A stretch of DNA of 64,000 nt from contig OY730169.1 in assembly GCA_963422465.1 (NCBI GenBank), forward strand, positions 2,914,001 through 2,978,000, in the 5' to 3' direction. How positions within the stretch are numbered: the first letter of the stretch is position 1; the number at the start of each line of letters is the position of its first letter. The translations under genes were made by a program, and so were the position numbers. Positions 32,344 through 43,853 of the stretch are shown here, piece by piece. The notes under the pieces are model-generated. The model worked only from the letters and a program-made list of their open reading frames with translations. It was not told the origin of the DNA and ran no database searches. The DNA comes from Lichina pygmaea (taxonomy: Eukaryota; Ascomycota; Lichinomycetes; Lichinales; Lichinaceae).

Positions 32344-33784
32344 TTCCGAAGCTGTGATAGCTCAAGCTCGAAGCTGCCGAGGGCCAGGGGCTAGTGCTGC
32401 GGGGGGTGAGAAATATCGTCTCTTGCGCCGTCAACGCTATGGACACGGTGGATTCCAATAGCGCACGGGGCGAGAAGTTTTCAATGGTGTGACGAGGGCA
32501 CCGAGGGGTAGCCCTGGCCGGCCCCACAACGGCTTGTCTGGAGTGAAACACCGAAGCACTGCCGCACGCGGTGGCGGTGGCGGGATCGGGATCGGGATCG
32601 ATGAACTGGAACCAAAGTTGGATTAGTTCCAGGTCAACACGACCGAGGTCGTCTGCTTGTGCTTATGCTTGTGCTTGTGCTTCTGCTTGTGCTTCCGCCG
32701 CTTCCGCTTCCGCTTCCGCGCTGCGAACGGTCACGGTTGGCAGGTGCATCACTAACTTTCCAGGCTGTTTGCCGGCTTCGGTTGAGCTCTTTCCCCTTGC
32801 TGGCCCCGCACCCGACTACCCTCCGTACAGTACAGTACGTATAATTTAGTATCCGGTGAGGCAGAGTCGTACCATCAACAGGCACCTCGCAGTCGTAAAT
32901 ACGTACCTCCCCGTCCGTCTCTGTGCTGTGGGCACACTGTTTGGGGCAGTCGATGTTCGGCGAAAGCGATGTCGTCTTCGTGGCAGGAGATGGTCTTCTC
33001 TTATGAGTTGCTTTCTCGTTAGAGCTCTCCTTCAAGTCCAAGCAGGATCATACGTCGCTCGTCATTGCCGTCACTCGTCACGAATCCTTTCGTCTCATCG
33101 TCGTTGCTGCCTCGACGGGACAACTTCATCTCACGGAGGAAGATAATGGTAGGATGAAACCGGAGGCAGATCGAGCCGTCGACCAGATGGGACGAGGTGG
33201 CCCCTTGCTTCATGGTGGCGACGCACCATAAGTCGTGGGGACGGTCGACGGCCGACGGTCAAACGGCCACCTTTTCCCTCGCACTATACCACAATCCCCC
33301 GTCAGCTCAGACCTGCCAGCACGAACCTTCGCCCACTGAGATTTCGGCCGGAACCCACGTTGTCGTGCTCTAGGAGCGGATAGGGAGGAGGACGAAGGAG
33401 AGGAGACGAGAGGACAGGAGCGAGAAGAAAACATCTCCGGCGAGAGGTGGTCACGATCATCTCTTACTTACGGTCGACTTTCTGATCGCCTCGTAACATT
33501 ACAGCCAGAGGGACAAGGGGTGGCCAAAAGGATAAGACGGAGCCCACAGGTCCGGTCCAGATCGACTTGGCGGGAAAGGCGTGACGAAAATCTTGTCCCA
33601 CGTACAGTAGCTACTGGTGATACGTAGCAGCTGGAGGGAATGGAGAAGATTGATGGACCGCGTGTGAAACCCCCCCCCCCCCCCCCCCCCCCGGGCAGCC
33701 CGGACATCAGAATCACGTGCAAAGACCGCGCTCTCCCTCCCCTCTCGCTCCTCCTCCCTTCTCCAGCCCTGTCCTTCTTCGTCC
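32344..33784. other. Intergenic; one small ORF candidate
   Basis: About 1.4 kb between minus-strand genes. It includes a GCTTGTGCTTCTGC-type repeat (32655-32720) and a C run at 33669-33692. The only frame with a good start context is the small one listed separately at 33019-33213. Confidence 0.5.
33019..33213 (-). CDS. Small ORF (64 aa), uncertain
   Basis: The frame begins in a near-ideal Kozak context (GTCGCCACCATGA) and reads MKQGATSSHLVDGSICLRFH, then PTIIFLREMKLSRRGSNDDE, ending LLGLEGEL. There is no signal peptide or known motif. It may be a genuine microprotein, the first exon of a longer gene (a GTGAGA donor lies inside), or chance. Confidence 0.25.
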   Translation of the reverse strand: MKQGATSSHLVDGSICLRFHPTIIFLREMKLSRRGSNDDETKGFVTSDGNDERRMILLGLEGEL

Positions 33785-35057
33785 TCACTTCTTGCGTGAC
33801 CTCTGAGAAAGGTTCGCTCGGGCGCTGACACCGAGCTTGTGGATCGCGTTGCGCTTTTCCCAGATCGAGCTGCGTCCCTCGACGACGGCGATGATCTCCT
33901 CGGCGATGCGGTGGGCGAATTGTGCGGGGCCGCTGCCACGCGAAGGCTTCTTGCTGGCGGCGTCGATGATCCACATCGTCGCCGTTCGACGCCGTTGTCG
34001 GAGGGCCAGCGGTGTGGGCATCTGTAGGGCCATGCCTCCGCCGGCGGCGCCGCGCAGGGAACGGATCCGGAAGAGCGGGGCCACCGAGTCGATGGCGACG
34101 GTCAGGTATCGGATCGGGTCCAACGGTAGACGGTCGGCGGGAGGAGAGCCGGTGATGAGTGGCCGCGATGGGTTGGTAGCCGGGGCCGGCGAGGCCCGGA
34201 GGTGGCTCAGCACGAGGGACATGTTCTAGTAGATCGAGGACTTTGTAAGGAAATGAGAACAGATGCATGCATGCATGTATAGATGTATGTACGTATATAT
34301 CGCGCGAGGTGGGTCATGGAATGAGAGGACGTCGGACGCTTCAGATCATACTCTTTCCGCCGCCGCCAGCTTTCCATCCCGCATCATGAGCCGGGTCACC
34401 TGCTTGACCACGGCATCGTAGCGGTTTCGGACGTTCTGAGCGAGACTCAGATCCGGCGATCCAAACTTGAGCCCTTCACGCCGGATCCGCAACAGCTCCA
34501 TGAGACGCTCGGGCGTCGCTCCGCTGGACTCGATCTGAAAGCGCGCCGCGGCCTTTTTGAGTTCTTCGACCGCTTCGGGGAGATCTTGCTTCATGACCTC
34601 GGGCGCCTTTTCTTGCCCAGCCCGGTCACGTTGCAGGACCTAAGTCTCGCCGTCACGAACGTCAGCCACAGCATTCCAATAGCGACCTTAATCGTATTGC
34701 TGCCGTGAGGACTGCAGGAGCGGAGAAGTCTTGGGATCCCTCGGAGAAACGCACTTCTTGCACCGGCGTGCCCTGTCCGATGTCCGGTCCATCTTCGCCC
34801 ATGATTTCGCTGGTCGTGGCCGCCTCCTCGCTGACATGAGGCAGGACATCCTGATTCGGGCCTGAGGCGGGGCGGTCGGTCGAGGAATCGGCAAAACGCC
34901 GCCGTTGCGACGGAAGTAGTCGGGACGGTCGGACGGTCGAGTCTCTCGAGAACAGGCGCGCTTGGGGCAATAGTACGAGCGATACTCCCGAGCAGTTCTC
35001 CCGGACCGGCAGGAAGCCGCAAAGGTGTTGGCTGGGAAGGCGGAGTCGTGGAGGCAT
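33785..35057 (-). CDS. RSM7: Mitochondrial small-subunit ribosomal protein uS7m
   Basis: Three exons, 35057-34755, 34639-34352 and 34225-33785, with introns of 115 and 126 bp, all phase 0; 343 residues. The N-terminus is an Arg/Ser/Leu-rich mitochondrial presequence with a likely processing site near RRRFADSS. The uS7 fold is clear: VTRLMMRDGKLAAAER joins across intron 2 to NMSLVLSHLR, followed by VAPLFRIRSLRGAAGGGMAL, RQRRRTATMWIIDAA, GPAQFAHRIAEEIIAVVEGR and WEKRNAIHKLGVSARANL. It binds the 3' major domain of mitochondrial 12S/15S-type rRNA in the ribosome head. The start is taken at MPPRLRLPSQH; an upstream in-frame ATG (35108) is less likely. Confidence 0.92.
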
Positions 35058-35199
35058 GATGGCTGGTCTGTCAAATCGGTGAGCCAACTCAACGTGCCCA
35101 ATTGCCAAGTGAAAAGCTTCTCCTCACGAGAGGGTATTAGTCAGCAGACCGTCTGATACTGTTTGTCAGCAGGTGGTCTATCCAACTACGATGTTCGAC

Positions 35200-38100
35200 A
35201 TAGATATCAGTTGGCGTGTTCGTGTCGGACATCGCAGCGATTTCTGACCCCCCAGGGGGTCGGAAATCAACCAATCGGACCAAACATTACACATGGTCGT
35301 TGCTGGTACCCCTCGTTCGTTAGGCGGACCTCGATCTTTTGAGTCAGACGTCCGACTCGTCCGACTCGTCCGACTCGTCCGACAAGAAGGGGGGTCAGAT
35401 ATTTGTGGGACATCGCAGCAAATTAGGAACATGACCATATCGTACTTACAGTACGTAGTACGTAAGTACGTACGAGGTGGTCGACGGATATAACGTTACA
35501 GTAGTACATCCCAAAGTCAGTTGCAAAGCCGCATTGTCACAATTCTCAAGACATCTAGATACTGGTACACTTCAATACTCAGCGTTGCCATCAATGACTG
35601 CTTGGTGCTGAGCATGCAAACACTTGTCTCAAGTTATCTACTGTCACTTTAGAGCTGCTGGAGAGTGGAGAAACTCTGGGACCTGATCGATACTTGGCTG
35701 ACAAGAAGACTTTGACTGGTGTGGTCACGGAGAGTGGGTGGCTCAGTCGCTGAGTTTTCGGCTTACTAATAGTACTACCGTAACATTATATCCATCAACC
35801 ACCTCGTACGGAGTACGTAACGAACCGGCCGCCGGGAAAGCCACGGCTTATTGGGGGTGCCTAACCTGAATTGGCCACTACCGGTACGTTACATAAGCAG
35901 ACCGCGCTCGCCAAAGCACTGCGCGGACGTCCAACGAAAAAAGATACAACGAGTGGTCAAATACTTGTCGAACATCCCAAAAGATTTGGGACACCGATCA
36001 CTCCCAATTTACCGCGCGCTGCGTCCCAAAATCAGCCCTACACAAACATAGAAGGCGGGCGAAGGGTGCTCCTCAAGTGATGAATTGGGAACAAAGGCTG
36101 GGACTAACCGGCCACCCCAAGGTTGACCACGACCTGTTGGTGGCCCGCCCTCAATGAGGCACCTTGTTACATGAGCGTATCGCGTTAGCAGTGAAGGTCC
36201 ACCGCCTCCTCTAGTGACCGATGTCCGACAAATACTAGCACATCAAGGAGGTGTCACGTATTTGCTGAACTTCGCAACAAATTAGGAATCAAGTCCTGTA
36301 CATACGTACATCGGTCAGGACCCTCTAATGGGCCACCCCTCTAACGAGCCACCCCTTCAGGGCCATCGCTTCCAACAGGCTGGGGGTGGCCTGTTGGCAG
36401 GCCTGTCCTCAATCAGACACAACTTTATATAAGTGGAGCTTGGCTCGTAGTGAAGGCGGACAGAAGGTACTTATCCGATGCTCGATGCCCGATGAATACC
36501 ACAGCGGTGGACGGGATATTCGTTGAACATGACAAGGAATGGGGAGGCAACAAATATCAGAACCCGTAACGGGCCATTCCCCCAACGGTCAGGGCGGATG
36601 GCCTTGATCAGACACTGTTACATAAGCGGATTGTGGTCGTGGAGCTCACTCCGGTGCCCAAGGCCCAACGTTGTAAGCATACGAGTAAGGGCGGTCAGGT
36701 AACTGTCGAACATCGCAACGAATTGGGGGAAGTGGAAAAGCCCGGGACCTACTGTACCTCTATCAAAGAGCCATCCGACTCTACATTACGTAAGCGGAGC
36801 AAGCTCGCAGCAACCTAACGATGTCCGACGTCTAGTCTAATATTTGTCGAACATCTCCACGAAAGGAGAAACGGACCGAGTCGGGACCCCGCAATCGGCC
36901 CTCCCCCCTCCCCCCCTTCCCCTGAGCGGATTAGGCACCGCGATGACAGACGCGACAAGGGTACCACAAGAGTAGCACTTTACATACAGGACGTACATTT
37001 GTACCTGCTCAAAGGGATAGGGCAAGGCACTACGGTAGCTACGACACCATGGACTTCAGCTATAGCTATTATGCTATCTTCAATACCTTGCTGCTAAAAG
37101 TCAGACTCTTGGTAACTTGAAGACATGCCTTGATGGCGAGCTGTACGTCTCTAACCTTGGAATGTAAGCCGTCTTTGATCATTAATGCCCAGTCGGATTC
37201 TTGGTCAACGAGGTGGCCGGCCTAAACCTGATGGCTTGTTTGGGGAAGAGGGGGCGCCGTCAAGGGTCCGTCGGCGTTCCCAATTTGTTGCGATCTTCGA
37301 CAAATATCTAAATCAAAGGCTCACCTCCAATAACACGTACCCTTGTACCCAACGTCGGACATCGGATTCTGGCCAAATATTTGTCGACCATCGCAACGAT
37401 TTGCGACCCCCCAGGGGGTCGGAAATCAACCAATCAAGCACCACCTTACGAAGTATGAGGTACGTACGTACGAGGGGTACGTATGTACGTATGTACCTCC
37501 GTAACTCGTACGTTCCGTACGGAAGTACTCGTGACCGATGCACGAAAAGTGGAACTGGTCCCCAACCTCAGATGTCGGATGAATAATACAAGTATGAGGG
37601 CACGTAACGTACGAGGCTACGGTACGTACAACAGAGGGGTGTCCCGGTCAGATATTCGTCGAGCATCGCAACAATTAGGAATTGGGTTGGGTCAGAAACC
37701 CCCTAGTGCCCCCACCCCCCCCCTCAACGGGTCAGCCAGCGACAAAGCATTACATGAGCAGAGCATTCTCGCAGCGAATGTGAAGCACACTCTCCCGATG
37801 TTCGACGGAGGTGCGCACTAGCCCGCTGGTTATACATACATAATTATGTTTTCGAACGTCGCAACAAACTGCCAATCCACATGAGGCTGAAACAACCCCC
37901 TCCCCCCCCCCCCCCCCCCCTCCCCACACATCCTCAATGTCGTGGCCATGCGCCGTCCTATCAGGGACTTCGTTGGACACCACATTATGTAAGCGAACAA
38001 TACCCATACCAAAGGCCTCCCCAATGTTCGACAAAGGTGCGCACTGGCTGTCCGGTCAGATACTTATTCGTCGACCGACCTACTTGTAACGATTTGTGAC

Positions 38101-38330
38101 CCCCAGGGGATGGGGAGTCGGAAATCAACCAATCAGACAGTACATCACATAAACGCGGGGTGCTAAGGAGCGCAGCCTGCTCCCCGATGTCCGACGGGCG
38201 TCCGACAAATCAGTCGCAAGTGCGCCGTCACGGCTGCCTACGTACTCGTACTGTACTGTACGGAGTACAACATGGTCCGGTCAGATGTTTGTTGAACGTC
38301 GCGGCAATTTTAGGCCTCTTACTCCGCACG
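35200..38330. repeat. Diverged tandem array (~3 kb) of unknown type
   Basis: Roughly ten diverged copies of a 200-330 bp unit. Recurrent blocks: (A) TATTTGTCGAACATCGCAAC followed by (G)AATTAGGA or GATTTG, for example at 35400, 35965, 36270, 36708, 36840, 37378, 37650, 37855, 38060 and 38285, and once reversed at about 37280; (B) ACCCCCCAGGGGGTCGGAAA then TCAACCAATC (35249, 37409, 38099); (C) CATTACATAAGCGGAGC-like (35890, 36425, 36615, 36785, 37750, 37985, 38145); (D) CCGATGTCCGACG-like. No coding capacity. A MITE sits inside the first units. The low mutual identity suggests an old satellite or minisatellite. Confidence 0.7.
35473..35806 (-). mobile_element. MITE-A copy 1 (334 bp, 35-bp terminal inverted repeats)
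   Basis: It begins CGAGGTGGTCGACGGATATA and ends with the reverse complement form (TATATCCATCAACCACCTCG). The interior matches the element at 57305-57658 in opposite orientation over its full length with scattered differences. It is flanked by TA on both sides, which could be a 2-bp target duplication, although TA is common in the surrounding GTAC repeats. No coding capacity, hence a non-autonomous DNA element. Confidence 0.8.
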
Positions 38331-39035
38331 CCTTGGCTCCTCCGTCTCTGCGTCTCTGCGTCAGGATCCATCCCCCCCTCCTTCGCCAACCACACCCTTC
38401 CCTTTCCCTTCCGCCTCTCAACTCTCACCCACACCCAAGCAGAAAGCTCAATGCCGTGTATCGTCGCGCGGGCTCCTACCTCCATAGCCCCCCCAATAAA
38501 CCATCATCACATGACCAAGTTGATTTCTACAAAGACATGAATCGACAGTGATTACTGATACAGTGGTATGTATGACAGGGCCACGCGCGGATGACTTTAG
38601 TTGTATTTTGCGCGGGGGACAATCTCTGCATCTGTACAGTTTCCTGCGAGGTGAAGTACAGTAAGATAAAAGAGGTGGAGGCACTCGAGCAAGAGGTTGA
38701 ATATCTATTTGTCTGATTAGGAAGAGAAGGAGAGGAAGGACAAGTAAACCAAAACCAAAACAAGATCGAAGAAATTCCCCCCAGCCTGAACAAGACTCCC
38801 TGCGCCTATAGATGTCACGCTGTACATGGGCGCGGATTGGGGTTGCAGAGAAGGCCCCCCCCCCCCAACACGATCCAAGGGCAAGAAGATCCATTGGACA
38901 AGATGTGAGGATATGATCAAGGATGAAGCACGAGGGAGAAAGAGGAGAAGGAGGAGGAGGAGGGTGAGGAGGAGGGAGAGACGTAGAAAGACGGTGTCAA
39001 CAAGGAGCACGTCCAAAGGACCAGCCATGCAGGAC
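38331..39035. other. Intergenic; no supported gene
   Basis: About 700 bp between the tandem array and the 3' end of the next minus-strand gene. GA-rich on the plus strand at 38930-38990. No gene. Confidence 0.5.
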
Positions 39036-41774
39036 TCAGTCATCGCGAGCGGCGCCGCGGCCTTTGACGACGGCCCCCTCGATCTCAGGGACCGGAGGCG
39101 GGGCGTGCCCCGAGAGAACAGCGTAGACGATATCCCTCTGGCGTTCTCGGGCGGCACGCAAGGGCCGGGTAAAGCTATCGATGCCGAGGATCTGTTCGCC
39201 GACCGTGAGCGTGGACGAGTCGTTGGAGCGGACGAGCGGCTTGACCAGCGTATCGCGGAGCGTCTCGAGGTTGACCTTCACCGTGAGCAGCTCCGTGCCG
39301 TGCTGCACCAGCACGCGCCTGTTGCCGAGCGTCTGGTGGCGGACGTCCAACAGCAGCTCGTGGTTTTTCTTGTACAGCCGACGCACGTAGTCCTTCTCGG
39401 CCCGAGAGCCCAGGATGTTCTTCCACAGCGACGCCAGAAGCTCACCCTCCTCTTGCGCCTTCAGCTCCGTGTGGCTGATGACCATCTCCCTCACCATGTT
39501 GAATGCCGTGTCGAGCTGATCGAAGCGCCACTCGAATCCGGCCAGCGCTTTCAGCTCCTTGTTGATGATGTACTCGAGCATGTCCACAAAGTGATGAAAT
39601 GTGAAGAGCAGAGTTCGTTGGGTCCGCTGCTCGTACGATCGGCCGAAGATGGCCGTGACCAGTGAGCCCAGCGTCGTTGGATCGCCGGCGACGTTCTCTA
39701 GCACGCCGATCCGGCACAGAGCGCCATGCAGGTTGCCGAGACCGGTGCTCAGCGCGCCGGTCGGACGGGACGAGACTTGCCGGAGCTCTCTCGAGGCCCA
39801 GTCCATGACCGTCAGCAAGCTGTCGACCCCCGGATTCAGCATGTGGTGGCGTTGCAGGAAGAGGCGGGGAAGGATGTCGGCTTACTAGTCCACGTCGCCA
39901 TCAACGCGGGTGAAGAAGGTGATGAGGTTCGTGTCCAGCTGGTTGAGCAACTTGCTCATCGTCTTGAGCTCCTGTCCGATAGGGTACAACCTTTCGTCCT
40001 CCGATAACTTGGCGCTCTCTGCCAGATCCGAGACGGCGTAGCTCATCTGCCGAAGCTGGTGGAGCTGTCGTATGTGATTCTCCGACAGATATATCATTGG
40101 CTCGAGCGAGCGAGCCATGCTGGCCACGGCGACCAGATTCGGTGACGGCAGCGGTGGTGGCGGCGCGTCCAAGAAGATCCGAGCCACCATGATCGCCAAG
40201 AGACCGACCAGAACGGCCGCGAGGCCGATCAGAGCCGCACCGAACGTCGACGCTCGAGATATCGGAATTCGACATGTCGCTATTCTGTCGAAGATTCGGC
40301 GCAGGTACGTGCGGACGGCCTCGAACGGCTCAATACGATGCAGGACCTCGGCGCGCACGGCGAAACGTATGTAACTGTCTGCACGCTCCGGGCTGCGTGG
40401 GTCGACAGCCGGGGCGGGGGCGGGGACGGGGCCGGAGACCGGCACAGCATCACTGCTTCCCACCGTTACCGACTTTCTCCCCTCGTCGTGGTCCTGGCCC
40501 TGGTCCTGACCAGCATTCTTCACTTGAGCAGCACCTCCGCCTCCGCCTCCGCCTGCGGCGCGGGGCTTGTCTGGGACCAGACTGGGACTGCGGGAGCGGT
40601 CAGATGACGAGTCAGGAGGCAATTGTACGCGCGCTGCCCATGATGCCTCTGTCGCTCCTTGCGCGATCGCGCTGGCGAGGTCGTCGGGCACATTATGCTC
40701 CACCGACCGACCGCACGACAATCGACTGCCTAGGAGGCCCGGCGACCGCAATTCCTGTTGGTATGCCTGATGAGTCGACCAGCCCAACATGCCGCTGCCG
40801 CTGCCGTACCGAAGTTCGCCCGGAGGAAAGAAAGCGCTGCCGGAGTCGGAACTGATGCTGTATTCGTCCTCCTCAGACCGGGCGATGCCAGAGTGGTAGA
40901 GCGGCAGGTCGAGCGGCGCCAGACGACCATTTTCGCTGTCTGTACCATTGTGCTCAAAGTCCTCGAGCGACGCCGACAGCGATGGATGGTCGTCGGCGAG
41001 ATCGGGCGCCGAAGAGGTTATGACATCGGCAGCCGCCATCTTCGCCGACCGCCCGATCGTCGGCGCGGCTATCGCGGTCTTCGGGGCCGATGGCGCGCTC
41101 GGCTCGGTGTCCGAGTCCGAGTCCGGGTCCTGTTCACTCGACCCTTCAGTCGGTTCCTTCGAGTTGCTACGGGCGCTGATGCTGTGGGCCGGAATCTGTT
41201 TCGACCATTGATCGTTCGCGGCTGGCGGCGCGCTCTGCTCGGTGGTCGGGTCCAAGACCCGCTCACCCAGCTCCTCGGTCGATTGATTGGAGTTAGGACG
41301 TTTCGGCGGACGAGGGTTGATGCCGACGTCTGAGTTTCGTTTCAACGGTCGACCGTTTGTGGTCGGTGGCGCGCTCTGGCTGCTGTCCGAGTCTTGCCCG
41401 CTCGAAACGACCAGCCCCTCGGTCGCTTTTTTGAGGTTGCGACGTGTCCACGAGCGAGTTCTGATGGTGGAGCTCGGAATTTGTTTCGACCGTCGACTCT
41501 TTCCGGGGTCGGTTGCGGTCCCGTCACCGGTCGCAATGGAGGCTCTTCTCGTCGTCGTCTCCGTCGTCGCCAAAGCCTTCGTGGCGGTGATGGTGGAGGT
41601 GTTGGCGGTTGACGGTCCGGATTCGTCTGGTGCCGCTAAGGCCGCATAATTGGGTGGCTGGTCGACCAGGACACCCTCGTCGCGGCCGCCGTCGTGGCCG
41701 TCGTCGCCTTCGTCGACGCGGGGCAGAGGTGTTTTGCGCGTGCGCCGGGTCCCGGTCCCGTGACCCGAAGCCAT
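39036..41774 (-). CDS. Conserved fungal membrane/coiled-coil protein, unknown function
   Basis: Exon 1 is 41774-39886 and exon 2 is 39819-39036, with a 66-bp intron (GTAAGC...GTCGACAG) whose joint reads TRVDGDVDYLLTVMDWASRE; 890 residues. The first 430 residues are disordered, rich in Ser, Thr, Pro and Asp, with repeated S-x-PPTTNGRPLKR-like and SAPPA-type segments. One transmembrane helix follows (FGAALIGLAAVLVGLLAIMV A). The rest is helical and probably coiled-coil: NHIRQLHQLRQMSYAVSDLA, FTFHHFVDMLEYIINKELKA, ELLASLWKNILGSRAEK, LLTVKVNLETLRDTLVKPLV and a conserved SSTLTVGEQILGID. I recognise the C-terminal pattern from uncharacterised Pezizomycotina proteins. Location is probably an internal membrane or the nuclear envelope (inference). 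Confidence 0.82.
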
Positions 41775-43065
41775 CCTCCCTCCTGACGTGTACCTCTGTA
41801 CTCGTGACCGCGGCGATGACTCGCAACTTGCAAAAAGGCTCTATTGCTTTTTTGGGCGTGTCATCGTCCTCAACCGAATTGTTTGATGGAGAAGTTATGT
41901 GGAACCCTGGGCTGCCTGATTTCTATATGACCCTACCCGTAGACAAAGAACAGAGTCGCGAGATCAGTTCTAGGCTAGGAGATCAGCAAGAGACGAATCC
42001 GGCGCTTCATGAAGCCTTCCTTGATTGTTCCTCTACCAATGAGCAAGAGTAGGTGTTTAGATTCCCAACGACTGTACGACACGGTTCGAGAACCTGCACA
42101 GTGTCAAAGATTGTCAGCCCGGAATTCTCAAAGCGTTCATCTAAAGCGTTCTGTCTCATGCCGTACAAAGGACATTGTCGTCCATGGCCGACAACCTGTT
42201 TGGCAAAAATCCGAGCCCATCGTATCATCGAATTGATTGCTACTAGCAGTCCAAAAAAGAGCAAAGGGGGGTTTTTCTCCGAGGCATCTACGATAACAGG
42301 CCCACAAGACGTGACCATCCGAGTCTGAGCGACGACGCCATGTCTGACCAGCTGGGCCACGCCAGTAAGGGAGTGTAACCATCATTGGTCAAAGGCAGAC
42401 ATTTGAACCCGGCGACGATGCAAAAGGCCCGTGTTTTAAGAGTCACGTGCTCCTGCTGCGGTATCCGGCTTCCTTCAGCCGACCGTCCCTTGGCTCGCTA
42501 GTAGCTAGCGTAAGCTCTGGATCATGGTCAGCGAGCTGCATCCACGAAATTGCGAGCGACGATGGAGACGGTGGAGGAAAAAGACCCAAAAGACTTCAGA
42601 TCCATGCATGTTGTTAGAGTTGAAGATCACGTGCGCTTTGAAGCACATCATTCTCTTCCTATCGATTAAGACGAAATCATCACAAGTCGGGTTGGCGTCG
42701 TGGGAGGTAAGAGGCTCCACGCCGGTTGACGTTGAGAGAACGAACTTGGCACCCGGCCGAACCGAAGAGACGGACACCTACACGACAATTGAACACTGGG
42801 GCGCGGATCATGGCCTTGTGCAAATCAAGGTGATATCGCGAACCATCGCCAAAGCACCGCGGCAGCCGACTGGTCGACAAGTCCTTCTCGAGAGGCACAT
42901 CGGGGTCTGCGCGTCGTTGGTCAACCGAAATCCAAACCGGTCCGACTGGCCAGCACTTCGAGATGAGCCGCCGAACGAGGCTTGCGCCTGAGTTCGGCAA
43001 CCAAACTCTCGAGACCGAAAGATCTGGTCTCCCTAAGCCGAGCCGTACCGTAAGAGAATCGTAGT
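41775..43065. other. Intergenic; possible LINE endonuclease relic
   Basis: About 1.3 kb. A minus-strand frame at 42360-42007 (with LLFFGLLVAINSMIRWARIF) has protein-like composition but no family. A plus-strand frame at 42524-42991 includes RGSTPVDVERTNLA and then HWGADHGLVQIKVI, which loosely resembles the end of a LINE endonuclease (R-G-S-x-x-x-D then S/A-D-H). Both calls are weak. Confidence 0.35.
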
Positions 43066-43853
43066 CTATTTCGGGGGGGCAGATGGTTCTGCTTGACCGG
43101 ATATCAAGGTGTGAACAGGAGCAAGGAGTTTCTGGCGGCCCTTGAGAAAATCAAGCTCGAGGACGAAGAGATATCCCACGAGGTGAGCTTCGGCCGACTC
43201 GACCAGCGAGCCGGCTGCTGCGGCAGAGCCACCTGAAACGTCAATTTGGATCAGCGAGCTAAACCAAGCATTTCTACCCACGCCTGATGCTTACCCGTCG
43301 CGATGATGTCGTCGACGACGAGGACCTTCTGGCCGGGCCTGATGGTATCCCGCTGAATCTCGAAGACGTCCTCGCCGTACTCCTTCTGATATCGAGCCGA
43401 TGCGGTAGGCCCGGGTAGTTTCCCCTGCTTCCGCACCGGCACGAAGCCGGCGCCGAGCCTTAGGGCCAGACCTGGACCGAACAGAAAGCCTCGAGCTTCA
43501 AGGGCCACGATCACGTCGGGACGGTCATGCTCGCCAAAGGCCGCTCGCACCCGGAGCTCGAGCGCTCGCAACAGGGAGTCGTGCAGGATGGGATCGGCGA
43601 AGATGGGCAGGATGTCCTCGAAGAGAACGCCGGGGGATGGAAAGTCGGGGAACTGACGAAGCGCTGTCCGTAGCTTCACTGCAAGATGGGCGAGTTCGGC
43701 GGAGCTGGCGGCGGTGGAGGCGGGGACGCCGGCGGCTGGGGTGGACTGGGTGGCATCTGGCTGATCGCTGGTGTCGCCGTTGCCGTGGCAGGTGCTGGTG
43801 CTAGTGCTGGTGCCGGTGCTAAGTGGTGCCGTCGACGAGGCTGATGGAGTCAT
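43066..43853 (-). CDS. APT1: Adenine phosphoribosyltransferase
   Basis: Exon 1 is 43853-43295 and exon 2 is 43232-43066, with a 62-bp intron (GTAAGC...GTTTCAG) that splits the PRPP-binding loop; 241 residues. It converts adenine plus PRPP to AMP in purine salvage. Visible signatures: [65 protein letters not shown] and the PRPP motif [20 protein letters not shown]. The C-terminus ([14 protein letters not shown]) is normal. Odd: a roughly 50-residue Ser/Thr/Pro-rich extension before the catalytic core ([20 protein letters not shown]), longer than in typical APRTs of 170-190 residues. It lacks basic residues, so it is not an obvious mitochondrial presequence. Confidence 0.94.

Noticed and set aside
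35200-38330. A CRISPR array as explanation for the repeated blocks
   Set aside because: Units are 200-330 bp and diverged, not short identical repeats with unique spacers, and the host is a eukaryote.
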